A DNA stretch of 40,033 nucleotides from Candidatus Kuenenia stuttgartensis (GTDB lineage Bacteria > Planctomycetota > Phycisphaerae > Phycisphaerales > SM1A02): positions 1 through 40,033 of the forward strand of contig CAMBUI010000003.1 in NCBI GenBank assembly GCA_945870915.1, given 5' to 3'. The translations under genes and the position numbers were made by a program. The notes below the pieces were generated by a model that did not search any database, was not told where the DNA came from, and was given only the letters and a program-made list of their open reading frames with translations. Of the stretch, positions 26,801 through 33,627 are shown in pieces (positions within the stretch are counted from its first letter, which is position 1; each line of letters starts with the position of its first letter).

Positions 26801-27717
26801 GCGAGTCGATCACCCACAAGTTCAACGTCGCCGGACACGAGGGCTACCTCATCGCCGGCCTCTACGAGGACGGTCGCCCCGGCGAGCTGTTCATCACCAT
26901 GGCCAAGGAAGGCTCGACCATCGGCGGCCTGATGGACTCGCTCGGCACCGCGGTGTCGGTCGCGCTCCAGTACGGCGTGCCGGTCGAGAGCCTGGTGAAC
27001 AAGTTCGCCCACCAGCGCTTCGAGCCGATGGGCATGACCACCAACGCGGACATCCCGTTCGCGAAGAGCCTGGTCGACTACATCTTCCGCTGGCTCGGAA
27101 TGCAGTTCATCCCCGGCTACCGCGAGCAGAACTCGCCGCGTCGCCCGGTGGCGTCGCCCGAAGTTCCCGTGGTTGGCGGCATGGTTGGCGGCATGGTTGG
27201 CGGCATGGTCGGCGTCGAGACCCGTTCGGACAACCGCAAGGAGGACGCATGCGCTCAAGGACCGAGCTCAGGAACGAGCCCCGCCGCGAATGCCGGCGCT
27301 TCTGCCGGCACCATGCAGACGGGCATGCAGACGGGCATGCAGACAGGATGGTCGACTCGTCGGGAGAACGCGCTGGAGGCCGTGAAGGCCGATCGCGCGA
27401 AGTCGGAGTACGGCGATTCGGGCGCGAGCTCGATCGCGCCGTCGGCCATGCCGACCTCCCCGATCACCACTTCGCGCGTCACGACTTCGCACAGCATGAG
27501 TGCCGTGACCGAGACGATGATCGGCGACACCCGCGTGATCGAGGCCGTGACCGCCGTCGAGCGGACCGCGAAGACGGTGGCCGCGAATGCGCTCGATGCG
27601 TCGAACGCGGCGCTCATGGGCGACGCGCCGGCATGCGATGGCTGCGGTTCGATCACGGTGCGGAACGGCACCTGCTACCGCTGCCTCAACTGCGGCAACT
27701 CCATGGGTTGCAGCTGA
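23875..27717 (+). CDS. nrdJ: Adenosylcobalamin-dependent (class II) ribonucleotide reductase
   Basis: Reduces ribonucleotides to deoxyribonucleotides with a cobalamin-made thiyl radical. The 1280-residue product is of the long NrdJ type. C183 in HACFIQ is a likely redox cysteine; NPCSEY carries C409 and E411 of the active site, followed by DNTACNLASINL. PTGTIG and the barrel core run to about residue 880. The C-terminal third is unusual: KVDA units at about 891-910, then a conserved domain (about 960-1080, THKFNVAGHEGYLIAGLYEDG...GELFITMAKEGS), VGGM units from 1100 and MQTG units from 1147. The chain ends in a zinc-ribbon-like cluster, C-x2-C-x9-C-x2-C-x2-C (1254-1273), and C1279. All repeats are in frame. 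It is downstream of dcd. The B12 need links it to the cobalamin-binding fusion protein at 33628. Confidence 0.95.
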   Translation: MKISRRFTKSGQNVYDTVEWTKKSSRISNSDGSTVFEMKDAEIPASWSQLATDIVVSKYFRKAGVPQVDASGNPVVDDAGKPVTGPEKSVKQIVHRLAGCWTHWGEKFGYFSTKRDAEAFYDELAYMLLTQMAAPNSPQWFNTGLNYAYGISGPAQGHWIADHRTGATKLATDAYTHPQPHACFIQAVKDDLVGEGGIMDLWTREARLFKYGSGTGTNFSQCRGENEPLSGGGKSSGLMSFLKIGDRAAAAIKSGGTTRRAAKMVCLDLDHPDIEGFVNWKVREEIKVAALVEGMKVLGEDQKKLAEKFKLKLDYDFNGEAYYTVSGQNSNNSVRIPDAFFDAIDADSDWQLLRRTDGKVAKTIKARELWEEINFAAWRCADPGVQYDTTINAWHTCPAGGRINASNPCSEYMFLDNTACNLASINLLKFYDSQTRRFDLEGYEHAINLWTIVLEVSVLMAAFPSKEIADLSWRYRTLGLGYANLGAMLMQAGIPYDSEEGRAVCGMLSAILTGRSYAESALLAAEHGPFAGYAENRENMLRVIRNHRRAALGMSRDSSEYEALRIRPVPIDHALVKAGRINFANADKMLERSVACWDDALNYGEKFGFRNAQTTVIAPTGTIGLLMDCDTTGVEPDFALVKFKKLAGGGYFKIANQSLRPAIRALGYTAEQADDMVTHVMGSLSLDVKLPAADGSAAAGAGSFRDFLLSKGYTHEQLVAVENSLPTVFEIAFAFSAWSMPTGVLEACGVDAGAAKNDFSFNGLRALGLTRKQIDAINRAICGTQTIEGAPHLKDEHLAVFDCANRCGPLGTRFIKPEGHIRMMGASQPFITGAISKTINLPTDASVEDIGACYRLSWELGLKANALYRDGCKLSQPLSTKSDKEEKDDDKIDAKVDAKVDAKVDAKVDAVKVEAKLAEPITDAAEQKELLTEALAAEAVTAIPAALPAEVREIVVERVVERIIERPMRRRLNDTRESITHKFNVAGHEGYLIAGLYEDGRPGELFITMAKEGSTIGGLMDSLGTAVSVALQYGVPVESLVNKFAHQRFEPMGMTTNADIPFAKSLVDYIFRWLGMQFIPGYREQNSPRRPVASPEVPVVGGMVGGMVGGMVGVETRSDNRKEDACAQGPSSGTSPAANAGASAGTMQTGMQTGMQTGWSTRRENALEAVKADRAKSEYGDSGASSIAPSAMPTSPITTSRVTTSHSMSAVTETMIGDTRVIEAVTAVERTAKTVAANALDASNAALMGDAPACDGCGSITVRNGTCYRCLNCGNSMGCS
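26551..26602 (+). repeat. In-frame 12-bp tandem array in nrdJ (DAKV units)
   Basis: GACGCGAAGGTT is repeated exactly at 26551, 26563, 26575 and 26587, with a partial fifth copy. It encodes the tetrapeptide DAKV in a charged linker after the catalytic barrel. Confidence 0.95.
27172..27213 (+). repeat. In-frame 12-bp tandem array in nrdJ (VGGM units)
   Basis: GTTGGCGGCATG is repeated at 27172, 27184 and 27196, followed by a partial, diverged copy. It encodes VGGM units in the C-terminal linker. Confidence 0.95.
27313..27348 (+). repeat. In-frame 12-bp tandem array in nrdJ (MQTG units)
   Basis: ATGCAGACGGGC occurs at 27313 and 27325, and ATGCAGACAGGA at 27337. It encodes MQTG three times, only about 100 bases after the VGGM array. 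Confidence 0.95.
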
Positions 27718-27771
27718 TGGGTTGCAGCTGATGGGTTGCAGCTGACGGGCTGCAGCTGCCGGGTTGCAGCC
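27703..27771 (+). repeat. Five 14-bp tandem units across the nrdJ stop codon
   Basis: ATGGGTTGCAGCTG is repeated exactly at 27703, 27717 and 27731, then diverges at 27745 and 27759. The nrdJ stop TGA (27715-27717) lies at the junction of the first two units, so the first copy encodes the last residues MGCS and the rest are untranslated. Confidence 0.95.
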
Positions 27772-28284
27772 GACGCTCCCTCTCGTGGGGACCGGCGGCT
27801 GGGCTCGACTCAGGCGGACCGAAGAATCAAACGGGTCGTACGACCCCGGTGAGGCGCGACGCACGGCGCTCCACCGACACAAACGTGTGCGGCTGGAGGC
27901 TGATGGCAGCGAGGACGCAATCCCGCTGCAGCGACTGATCGTGCGCCACAGGAGGTGGCTGAACTCGGAATCACCGGCACCCGCGGTGCCGGCGAACACC
28001 GAGATGATTGACAGGAACGGAAGCCGAATATCACGCACGGTCACTCACCCGGGTGTTTGCTGAGGACTCCGACACACCCGGCACAGTTCACGAAGGATGA
28101 TCCAGGTTCAGGAAGGCTGGCGAGTAGAAGGATCTGGCTCGCACCGGCAAGGCGCGCAAGGAGTTGGCAGAGCCTTCCCCAGCATGCACGGCCTCACGTG
28201 CAGCGCAGGAGACCGACCGGACCACGGATCAGACTTCGTTCCAGACCACCACGGCGGGGCCAACCACGCGAAGGCCCCGCTCTC
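27772..28284 (+). ncRNA. Gene-free structured stretch before a strong terminator; candidate ncRNA or long nrdJ 3' UTR
   Basis: The 744 bases from the nrdJ stop codon to the next start hold no frame with the codon use of this genome. Stems with perfect pairing are CCGGCACC/GGTGCCGG (27974-27992, loop CGC, nested inside CTCGG/CCGAG), CCGGGTGT/ACACCCGG (28049-28081), TGCACG/CGTGCA (28185-28202) and GCGGGGCC/GGCCCCGC (28254-28280). The terminator at 28285 then follows at once. The stretch is less GC-rich than nearby coding DNA. I do not find tmRNA, RNase P, SRP or 6S landmarks. Either it is the tail of the nrdJ message or a separate RNA; the sequence does not decide. Confidence 0.35.
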
Positions 28285-28324
28285 GCCGCCCGCGGACCCC
28301 ACCTCCGCGGGCGGCTTTGTTTTT
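28285..28324 (+). terminator. Strong Rho-independent terminator downstream of nrdJ
   Basis: A perfect 12-bp stem, GCCGCCCGCGGA (28285-28296) with TCCGCGGGCGGC (28304-28315), around a 7-base loop, followed by TTTGTTTTT. It is the best terminator of the window, yet lies 570 bases after the nearest upstream gene end. Confidence 0.92.
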
Positions 28325-28461
28325 CCCAGGCCGTGTCTTTCTCGGGCCGTGTTTTTCCCAGGGTTCGAACGCGCCGCGCAGAGGGCCGAGCGGGATCGGG
28401 CACAATGCGGCGCCGGCACCGATGCCGGCACCCGCGCAACCCACGCATGCCCGAGATCCCG

Positions 28462-29418
28462 ATGCATCGATCCACCTTCCGGTGCGCCCTGCTGCTCGGC
28501 GCGCTCCTTCCCCTCGCCACCTGCATGAGCGCCTCCACCAACGCCACCTCCGCCACCCAGCACGCCGACTGGCACGCCAAGCGCCTCGAGACCCTGCGCG
28601 CGGAGGACGGCTGGCTGACCTTGGTCGGACTCGACTTCCTGCCCGAGGGCACCTCCACCATCGGCAGCGCGGACGGGGCGACGTTTCGCTACCCGAACTG
28701 CGCGGAGCCGATCGTTGGCCGGCTCGAGGTCGCGGACGGGCGGGTTTCGTTCCGCCAGGGCGCGGGTGATGGCAACGCGGTCGGGACGGAGGTCGGGACG
28801 GAGGCCGGGACGGCGGGCGGTGCGGTCGTCTGGACCGCCGACGACGCGGGTCCGCCGACGGTGCTGCGGAGCGGCACGGTGTCGTTCACGCTGGTACGCC
28901 GCAACGGACGGCTGGCGCTGCGCGTGCGCGACAACGCGAGCCCCGTGCGCACGGGATTCGCGGGCATCGCGCTCTTCCCCTACCAGCCTGCGTTCGCCGT
29001 GCGGGCGCGCGTCGAGGCGCCGCCGGCGGGCGCCACGGTCGCGATCACGAATGTGACCGGCTTCGTCGAGGAGCAGCCGGTGGCGGCGGTGCTGCGGTTC
29101 CGACTGCCCGACGATGCCGGCGGGGTGCCGGAGGCCGAGCACCGCGTCATCGCGACCGCGGGTTCCGGAGGCCGGCTGTTCGTCGTGTTCGGCGACGCGA
29201 CCAACGGCGCCGAGACCTACGGCGGTGGGCGGTTCCTCGACATCGCAGCGCCCGTGGACGGGTGGACCACGATCGACTTCAACCGGGCGACGAACCCTCC
29301 CTGCAGCTTCACGCCGTACGCGACCTGCCCGCTGCCGCCGGAGGACAACCGCCTTCCGGTCCGCGTCCCTGCAGGCGAGAAACATCGGGTGGCTGCGGAA
29401 CTTCACGCGGATCGCTGA
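28462..29418 (+). CDS. DUF1684 lipoprotein
   Basis: A 318-residue exported protein of the DUF1684 family, function unknown. The N-terminus MHRSTFRCALLLGALLPLATC is a signal peptide with a possible lipidation site at C21, though Thr at -1 is unusual. Family landmarks follow: WHAKRLETLRAEDGWLTLVGLDFLPEG (37-63), FAGIALFPYQPAF, LFVVFGDATNGAETYGGGRFLD, and the ending DFNRATNPPCSFTPYATCPLPPEDNRL. Residues 107-118 are VGTE-VGTE-AGTA from a 12-bp in-frame array. A start 15 bases upstream at 28447 is also possible; 28462 gives the more compact signal peptide. No ribosome site is clear at either. Confidence 0.85.
   Translation: MHRSTFRCALLLGALLPLATCMSASTNATSATQHADWHAKRLETLRAEDGWLTLVGLDFLPEGTSTIGSADGATFRYPNCAEPIVGRLEVADGRVSFRQGAGDGNAVGTEVGTEAGTAGGAVVWTADDAGPPTVLRSGTVSFTLVRRNGRLALRVRDNASPVRTGFAGIALFPYQPAFAVRARVEAPPAGATVAITNVTGFVEEQPVAAVLRFRLPDDAGGVPEAEHRVIATAGSGGRLFVVFGDATNGAETYGGGRFLDIAAPVDGWTTIDFNRATNPPCSFTPYATCPLPPEDNRLPVRVPAGEKHRVAAELHADR
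28780..28815 (+). repeat. In-frame 12-bp tandem array in the DUF1684 gene
   Basis: GTCGGGACGGAG occurs twice exactly, then GCCGGGACGGCG. It encodes VGTE, VGTE, AGTA. Confidence 0.9.
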
Positions 29419-29483
29419 GAGAAGCGGCGAGGATCTCCTGAAGTGGGGTGCCCCGCGTCCCGGGGCAGACTGAGGAGTCTTCC

Positions 29484-30635
29484 ATGCGATCGGTGATCAT
29501 TGGCGGTGGCGTCGGCGGTTGTGCGATGGCGGCGGCCCTGCGGGGAAGTGCCGTCGGGCGCGAGGTCGCGATCCTGGAGCGGCGCGCCGTGGGCGCGGCG
29601 GGCGGCATGGGCTTCATCCTGATGCCGAACGGCGTCGATGCGCTCGAGCGGATCGCGCCGGAGATCGCCTGGCGTTCGTCGGGCCGCACCATCGACCGGG
29701 TCGCCCTGCGCGCCGCCTGCGGACGCGAACTGTCGAGCCACGCGATCGACCCGGCGCTGTGCGTGTCGCGCGAGCGCTTCCTGGGCTTGCTGCGACAGGC
29801 GGCGGGCGGGGCGCGCTTCATCGAGGGCGCGACGGTGACGGGGCTGACCCATCGGGCGGAGGCCGGGGCGGGCGAGCGCGGGTCGGGAGATGGTTTCGAC
29901 CTTGCCGCGGACACCTTCGCCAGCGTGACCTACACGGGTGATCGGGGCGTCGAGCAGCTCGGCGGCGACGCGTTCTTCGGCTGCGATGGCGCGGCGTCGC
30001 GCACGCGGGCGCTGGTGTTTCCCGAAGCGCAGCTCGCGGAGGTGGTGGTCAAGGAGATCGTGTCGGTCGCGCATGCGCCGGCGCTGGCGAAGCGGCTCGG
30101 CTCGACCTTCCACAAGTTCCACGACGAGGAGGGCGGACTCGCGGTCGGCGTGCTCGCCGAGAGCGACGAGCGGGTCGTCTGGTTCACCCAGTTCGACAGC
30201 CGGCGCTGGCCGGGCGTCGCGGCGACGGCCGCGGGCATGGCGGGCTTTGTGGCCGAGCGGCTCGCAGGCTGGTCGGACGAGGTCGCGGAGGCGTGCGCCG
30301 CCACCGACTTCGGGCGCAGCCATCTCTGGCCGACGCGGGACCTGCCGCCGATGGCGTCGCTGGCGCGGGGCAACCTGGCGCTGGTCGGCGATGCGGCGCA
30401 CGCGTGCCTGCCGTTCACCAGCCAGGGTGCCAACGGCGCGCTGGCCGATGCGGCGCTGCTGCAGGAGCTGCTGGCCGAGGTGCGCGATCCGCGCGCGCTG
30501 CGGACCGCGCTCGAGCGGTACAGCGCCGTGCGCCGTCCGCATCACCGGCGGATGTTCATGGAGGGACGGCGGCTGCGCGAGGCGTTCCTGGCGCCGATGC
30601 GTCACGGGGCGCCGGTGGTTCCGCTGGTGGATTGA
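29484..30635 (+). CDS. FAD-dependent monooxygenase (PHBH fold)
   Basis: A 383-residue flavoprotein that probably hydroxylates a small, perhaps aromatic, substrate using NAD(P)H. The FAD dinucleotide motif GGGVGG (7-12) is in VIIGGGVGGCAMAAALR. The acidic residue ending strand 2 is E33 in ILERRAVG. The second FAD motif is the GD region VGDAAHACLPFTSQGANGA with D303. The ATG at 29484 has a ribosome site, GAGGAG, and puts the FAD motif at the N-terminus. The substrate cannot be inferred; neighbours (DUF1684, a PLP enzyme) do not form a known pathway. Confidence 0.85.
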   Translation: MRSVIIGGGVGGCAMAAALRGSAVGREVAILERRAVGAAGGMGFILMPNGVDALERIAPEIAWRSSGRTIDRVALRAACGRELSSHAIDPALCVSRERFLGLLRQAAGGARFIEGATVTGLTHRAEAGAGERGSGDGFDLAADTFASVTYTGDRGVEQLGGDAFFGCDGAASRTRALVFPEAQLAEVVVKEIVSVAHAPALAKRLGSTFHKFHDEEGGLAVGVLAESDERVVWFTQFDSRRWPGVAATAAGMAGFVAERLAGWSDEVAEACAATDFGRSHLWPTRDLPPMASLARGNLALVGDAAHACLPFTSQGANGALADAALLQELLAEVRDPRALRTALERYSAVRRPHHRRMFMEGRRLREAFLAPMRHGAPVVPLVD

Positions 30636-30710
30636 GGCGGGCGACGCGGCGCGGGTGAACCGCTCCGGGCGCGGATCCGCTGGCGAATCGAGAAACCCCT
30701 ACTGTGCCTG

Positions 30711-30752
30711 TCCTGCGTCCTTCCTGCGCCCTTCCTGAACCTTCCTGAACCT
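30711..30752. repeat. Four degenerate 10-11-bp tandem units
   Basis: TCCTGCGTCCT, TCCTGCGCCCT, TCCTGAACCT and TCCTGAACCT are contiguous in the 142-base gap before the PLP enzyme gene. A second array begins 26 bases further on. Confidence 0.65.
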
Positions 30753-30777
30753 CGCCGGCCCCCCGCCTGAGCCACGC

Positions 30778-30825
30778 ATGCAGCCACGCATGCAGCCATC
30801 CATGCAGCCACCCATGCAGCCACGC
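30778..30825 (+). repeat. Four 12-bp tandem units at the 5' end of the PLP enzyme gene, each beginning with ATG
   Basis: ATGCAGCCACGC, ATGCAGCCATCC, ATGCAGCCACCC and ATGCAGCCACGC are followed by a fifth in-frame ATG at 30826. They encode MQPR, MQPS, MQPP and MQPR. Any of five ATGs could start the protein. Confidence 0.95.
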
Positions 30826-32100
30826 ATGTCTGTCCAACCTCCCGACGCCCCGCACCACGAGCCCGATTTCGAGGCGTTGCGTGAGCGCGCGTTCAACCTC
30901 CGCTGGGCGACGGTGGCGCCGGATGTGATCCCGCTGACGGCGGCGGATCCCGATCTGCCGGTCGCGCGCGAGGTGACCGAGGCGATCGCGGACTACATCG
31001 CGCGGCCGCACCTGAGCTACGGACCCGCGTGCGGGCTGCCGCCGTTTCGCGAGGCGGTGGCGCGGCACTTCGCGCGGGAGAAGTCGGCGCCGGGCGTCGA
31101 TGCCGCGCGGGTGATCGCGACCAACTCGGCGGCGAGCGCGATCACGCTGGTCGCGCGGCACCTGCTGACGGCGGGCGACGAGGTGGTGGTGCAGGATCCG
31201 GTCGACTTCCTGGTCGCCGAGAGCGCGCGTCGCGCGGGTGCCGTGATCCGCAGGTGGGAACCCACGCCCGGCGGCTCCGGTGGCGGGCCCGGTGCGGCGG
31301 GCGGATCGCGCCGGAGGTTCACCGCCGCGGGGCTGCGCGCGTTGCTCGCGTCGCCCGAGGGCGCGCGGGTGCGGCTGGTGTCGGTCTGCCACCCGCACAA
31401 TCCGCTCGGCTCGCTGTGGAGTGCGGCGGAGGTCGCGGAGATCGCGGAGGTCGTTGCGGCGCACGGCGCGGCGCTTCTGTCGGACGAGGTCTGGTCGGAC
31501 GTGCTGCTCGACGGAGCCGGGTTCGCGAGTTTCGCGGGGCAGGTCCGGCCGCGGCTCGCGCCGTGGGTGGTCTACGGCCTTTCGAAGGGCTACGGGCTGG
31601 CGGGACTGCGCATCGGCGCGGTGGTCGCGCCGGATGCCGACGCGGCGGCCGGGTTCGCGCAGGCGCAGGGCTTCGAGCACACCATCGAGGGCGTTTCGAC
31701 GCTGTCGCAGGTTGCGGCGACGGCGGCGCTCGGGCACGCGGGTGCGTGGAGGTCGGAGTTCCTCGCCCACTGCACGCGGCAACGCGATCTTGCGATCGAC
31801 CGGCTCGCGGCGCTGCCGGGCGTGCGGATCGACGACGCGCCGGAGGCGACCTTCGTCCTCTTCTGCAACATCGAGGGCACGGGGCTTTCGGAGGACGTGC
31901 TCGCGGAGCGGATCGAACGGATCGCGCGCGTCAAGGTCGTGCCGGGCAGTCCCCGCTGGTTCGGTCCCGGCGCCGCGGGGCACCTGCGCCTGAGCCTCGC
32001 GACGACGCACACGGTGCTCGAGGAGGCGCTGGACCGCATCGTGCGGGCGTGGCCGGCCATCATCGCCCCTGGCGCCGACACCGCGACGATGGCGCCCTGA
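30778..32100 (+). CDS. MalY/PatB-like PLP enzyme (aminotransferase fold)
   Basis: Fold-type I PLP enzyme. The longest form has 440 residues. N208 lies in CHPHNPLG, a motif of the MalY/PatB cystathionine beta-lyase branch. D236 in SDEVWSDV binds the pyridine nitrogen and K270 in YGLSKGYGLAG is the PLP lysine. SYGPACGLPPFREAVARHF (80-98) is the usual substrate-domain segment. A Gly-rich insert lies near 165-177. A C-S lyase or an aminotransferase are both possible. The first 16 residues are four MQP-x units of a tandem array, absent from the fold, so the true start may be the ATG at 30826 (424 residues). No ribosome site is obvious before any of them. Confidence 0.82.
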   Translation: MQPRMQPSMQPPMQPRMSVQPPDAPHHEPDFEALRERAFNLRWATVAPDVIPLTAADPDLPVAREVTEAIADYIARPHLSYGPACGLPPFREAVARHFAREKSAPGVDAARVIATNSAASAITLVARHLLTAGDEVVVQDPVDFLVAESARRAGAVIRRWEPTPGGSGGGPGAAGGSRRRFTAAGLRALLASPEGARVRLVSVCHPHNPLGSLWSAAEVAEIAEVVAAHGAALLSDEVWSDVLLDGAGFASFAGQVRPRLAPWVVYGLSKGYGLAGLRIGAVVAPDADAAAGFAQAQGFEHTIEGVSTLSQVAATAALGHAGAWRSEFLAHCTRQRDLAIDRLAALPGVRIDDAPEATFVLFCNIEGTGLSEDVLAERIERIARVKVVPGSPRWFGPGAAGHLRLSLATTHTVLEEALDRIVRAWPAIIAPGADTATMAP

Positions 32101-32142
32101 GTCGACGCAGGGCGATCGGCCCTGCAGGCGGCGACGGTGCGC

Positions 32143-32544
32143 TCACGGCGCGAAGTCGACGATGTAGGAGCGACGCCAGCGGGGTTTCCAGGTGCGGACG
32201 AGCTCGACATGCACCGGGTGCTCGAGGTACGCCTTGTAGTCGTCGGGGGAGTCGAACTCGACGACGATGCCGAGGTCGTAGTCCTTCGCGACGTTCGGAC
32301 GCCCGGTCTCGAACGGTGTGCCGCAGACATAGCGACGCACCGAGGGAATGCCCGGCAGCATGCGGTCGGAGTCGGCGCGCATGGCGGCGATGTCGGCGTC
32401 GTCGGCGAGATCGACGAGCACCACATGCTGGAGCCGCATGCCGGAGGAGCTGGCCGCCGGGCCCTCGTCCCGTCCAACGCCCGCTCCGCGGCAGGCACAG
32501 ATCGAGAGGCAGAGGAGGAACGCGGCCGCGGAGCTTCGGTGCAT
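32143..32544 (-). CDS. Dabb-domain (stress-responsive A/B barrel) lipoprotein
   Basis: A 133-residue product. MHRSSAAAFLLCLSICAC is a signal peptide with a possible lipobox ICAC. The rest is a Dabb domain (about 35-131): LQHVVLVDLADDADI, then MLPGIPSVRRYVCGTPFE, YDLGIVVEFDSPDDYKAYLEHPVHVEL and a closing strand YIVDF. Dabb proteins form dimeric barrels; their function in exported form is not known. The stop lies 45 bases past the convergent PLP enzyme gene. The GGAGGG just before the ATG is too close to act as a normal ribosome site, which fits a leaderless message. Confidence 0.8.
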   Translation of the reverse strand: MHRSSAAAFLLCLSICACRGAGVGRDEGPAASSSGMRLQHVVLVDLADDADIAAMRADSDRMLPGIPSVRRYVCGTPFETGRPNVAKDYDLGIVVEFDSPDDYKAYLEHPVHVELVRTWKPRWRRSYIVDFAP

Positions 32545-32550
32545 CCCTCC

Positions 32551-32556
32551 ATGGTA
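32551..32556 (-). promoter_or_regulatory. Candidate -10 element implying a leaderless transcript
   Basis: TACCAT on the minus strand lies 6 bases before the ATG at 32544, the same distance as TACACT before the ChaN-like gene at 11648. Confidence 0.4.
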
Positions 32557-32765
32557 CGGGTAGCATGCGTCCGAGAACGGATTCGGCATCGGCGCCCTAC
32601 CGTCGGGGCTCGACATGCCGATGACTCCGTGTCCCAGGGACCCGACAAACCGAGGAATCGTGGGGCTCGCGCAACGACCGGGCACGATCGGACCGAAAAC
32701 CACTCCACTCCGGCGCGCCTCGTCCGACGCCGCCGCCATGACGAAGAAGGGCTCGCGAACCACCT

Positions 32766-33458
32766 ATGGCCATCCAGACCCGCATCCAGCCGCGCCAGAC
32801 CATCCAGAACATCGCGTACGCGGTCATCTGCCTCGTGCTCGCGCTGTGGGGCTGGTACGACTACTCCGTCAAGATCCCGGGCAAGGAGGTCGCGTTCGCC
32901 GAGTACACCACGGCGGAGAAGGCGAAGTCGACGCTCGAGGAGAAGGTTCGGACCACCCCGCTGACCGCCGACGAGAGCGCGCAGTACCGCACCGCCATCG
33001 AGACGCTGGGCAAGTACAAGGAAAAGCCGGCGGAACCCGCCGCGTACGACCGACCTGTCCAGCTCTGGCTCTACATCGTGGGTTGCGGCGTGATGGGCGT
33101 GCCGTGGTTCGCGTGGGCGCAGTGGCGCCTCTCGCGCTCGCGGTACCGGCTCAACGACGACGGCTCGTTCGACTGCGGCGCGGGCAGCTTCGCCCACGAC
33201 GAGGTCACGGGCATCGACATGGACCGCTGGATGGCGAAGTCGATCGCGTTCGTGCTGCTCAAGGACGGTCGCCGGATCGAGCTCGACGACTTCAAGTACA
33301 AGGGCGTGGAGGACATCGTGGCGGCGCTCGCCGCGCGCTTCCACCCCGGACAGTGGACGAGCGACGCGCGTCCGATCGGCGATCCGAAGTCGCGCGACAC
33401 CAAGAAGGCCGCCGAGGCCGCGGCATCGGCCGGGACTCCGGACGCGCCGCAGGGATAA
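32766..33458 (+). CDS. Membrane protein of unknown function with two transmembrane segments
   Basis: I do not recognise the family. The 230-residue product has a transmembrane helix at about 15-34 (IAYAVICLVLALWGWYDY), an extracytoplasmic or loop region of about 65 charged residues with coiled-coil character (AEKAKSTLEEK), and a second helix at about 99-119 (LWLYIVGCGVMGVPWFAWAQW). A cytoplasmic domain of about 80 residues follows, with short alternating strands (YRLNDDGSFDCG, IAFVLLKDGRRIELDDF) that recall a PH-like domain; this is a guess. An Ala/Lys-rich tail ends the chain. It is divergent from the Dabb-domain gene, with 221 bases between them. Confidence 0.75.
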   Translation: MAIQTRIQPRQTIQNIAYAVICLVLALWGWYDYSVKIPGKEVAFAEYTTAEKAKSTLEEKVRTTPLTADESAQYRTAIETLGKYKEKPAEPAAYDRPVQLWLYIVGCGVMGVPWFAWAQWRLSRSRYRLNDDGSFDCGAGSFAHDEVTGIDMDRWMAKSIAFVLLKDGRRIELDDFKYKGVEDIVAALAARFHPGQWTSDARPIGDPKSRDTKKAAEAAASAGTPDAPQG

Positions 33459-33554
33459 ACCCTCCCAGCGCGGGCGGAACCCGCGTTCGGGCGCCGGACG
33501 CACGCTGCCCGAGGCGGAAGTCCGCCCGTTCCACACCTATCGCCCCTGCCGACC

Positions 33555-33577
33555 AACCCGCGCCCGACGCGGGTTTT
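33555..33577 (+). terminator. Probable terminator after the two-helix membrane protein gene
   Basis: AACCCGCG (33555-33562) pairs with CGCGGGTT (33568-33575) around CCCGA, and four T are at the end, two within the stem. A second GC stem, CGCGGG/CCCGCG (33469-33485), lies nearer the stop codon without a T-run. Confidence 0.55.
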
Positions 33578-33580
33578 GGC

Positions 33581-33590
33581 TACGCTTCGC
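33581..33590 (+). promoter_or_regulatory. Candidate -10 element TACGCT-TCGC
   Basis: GGC-TACGCT-TCGC lies 3 bases after the terminator and 41 bases before the ATG at 33628. It matches the elements at 5231 and 15070. Confidence 0.45.
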
Positions 33591-33627
33591 GACTTGCGGG
33601 CGGGTGCCCGCACACCCGAGTCCAGCC

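Noticed and set aside
23608-27258. A 1,216-codon open frame antisense to nrdJ, and similar very long frames opposite or out of frame with other genes (for example 564-2795, 7815-12125, 8881-11883)
   Set aside because: In DNA this rich in GC, stop codons are rare in the other frames. The products are Arg-, Ala- or Gly-rich with no recognisable domain, and each lies over a gene with clear motifs.
27810-28044. A small secreted protein on the minus strand starting at 28044, whose first 25 residues look like a signal peptide
   Set aside because: Third codon positions are far less GC-rich than in real genes here, the frame runs on into the antisense of nrdJ, and there is no ribosome site.
28097-28528. 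A 143-codon plus-strand frame upstream of the DUF1684 gene
   Set aside because: It runs straight through the strong terminator at 28285-28324 and has no recognisable content.
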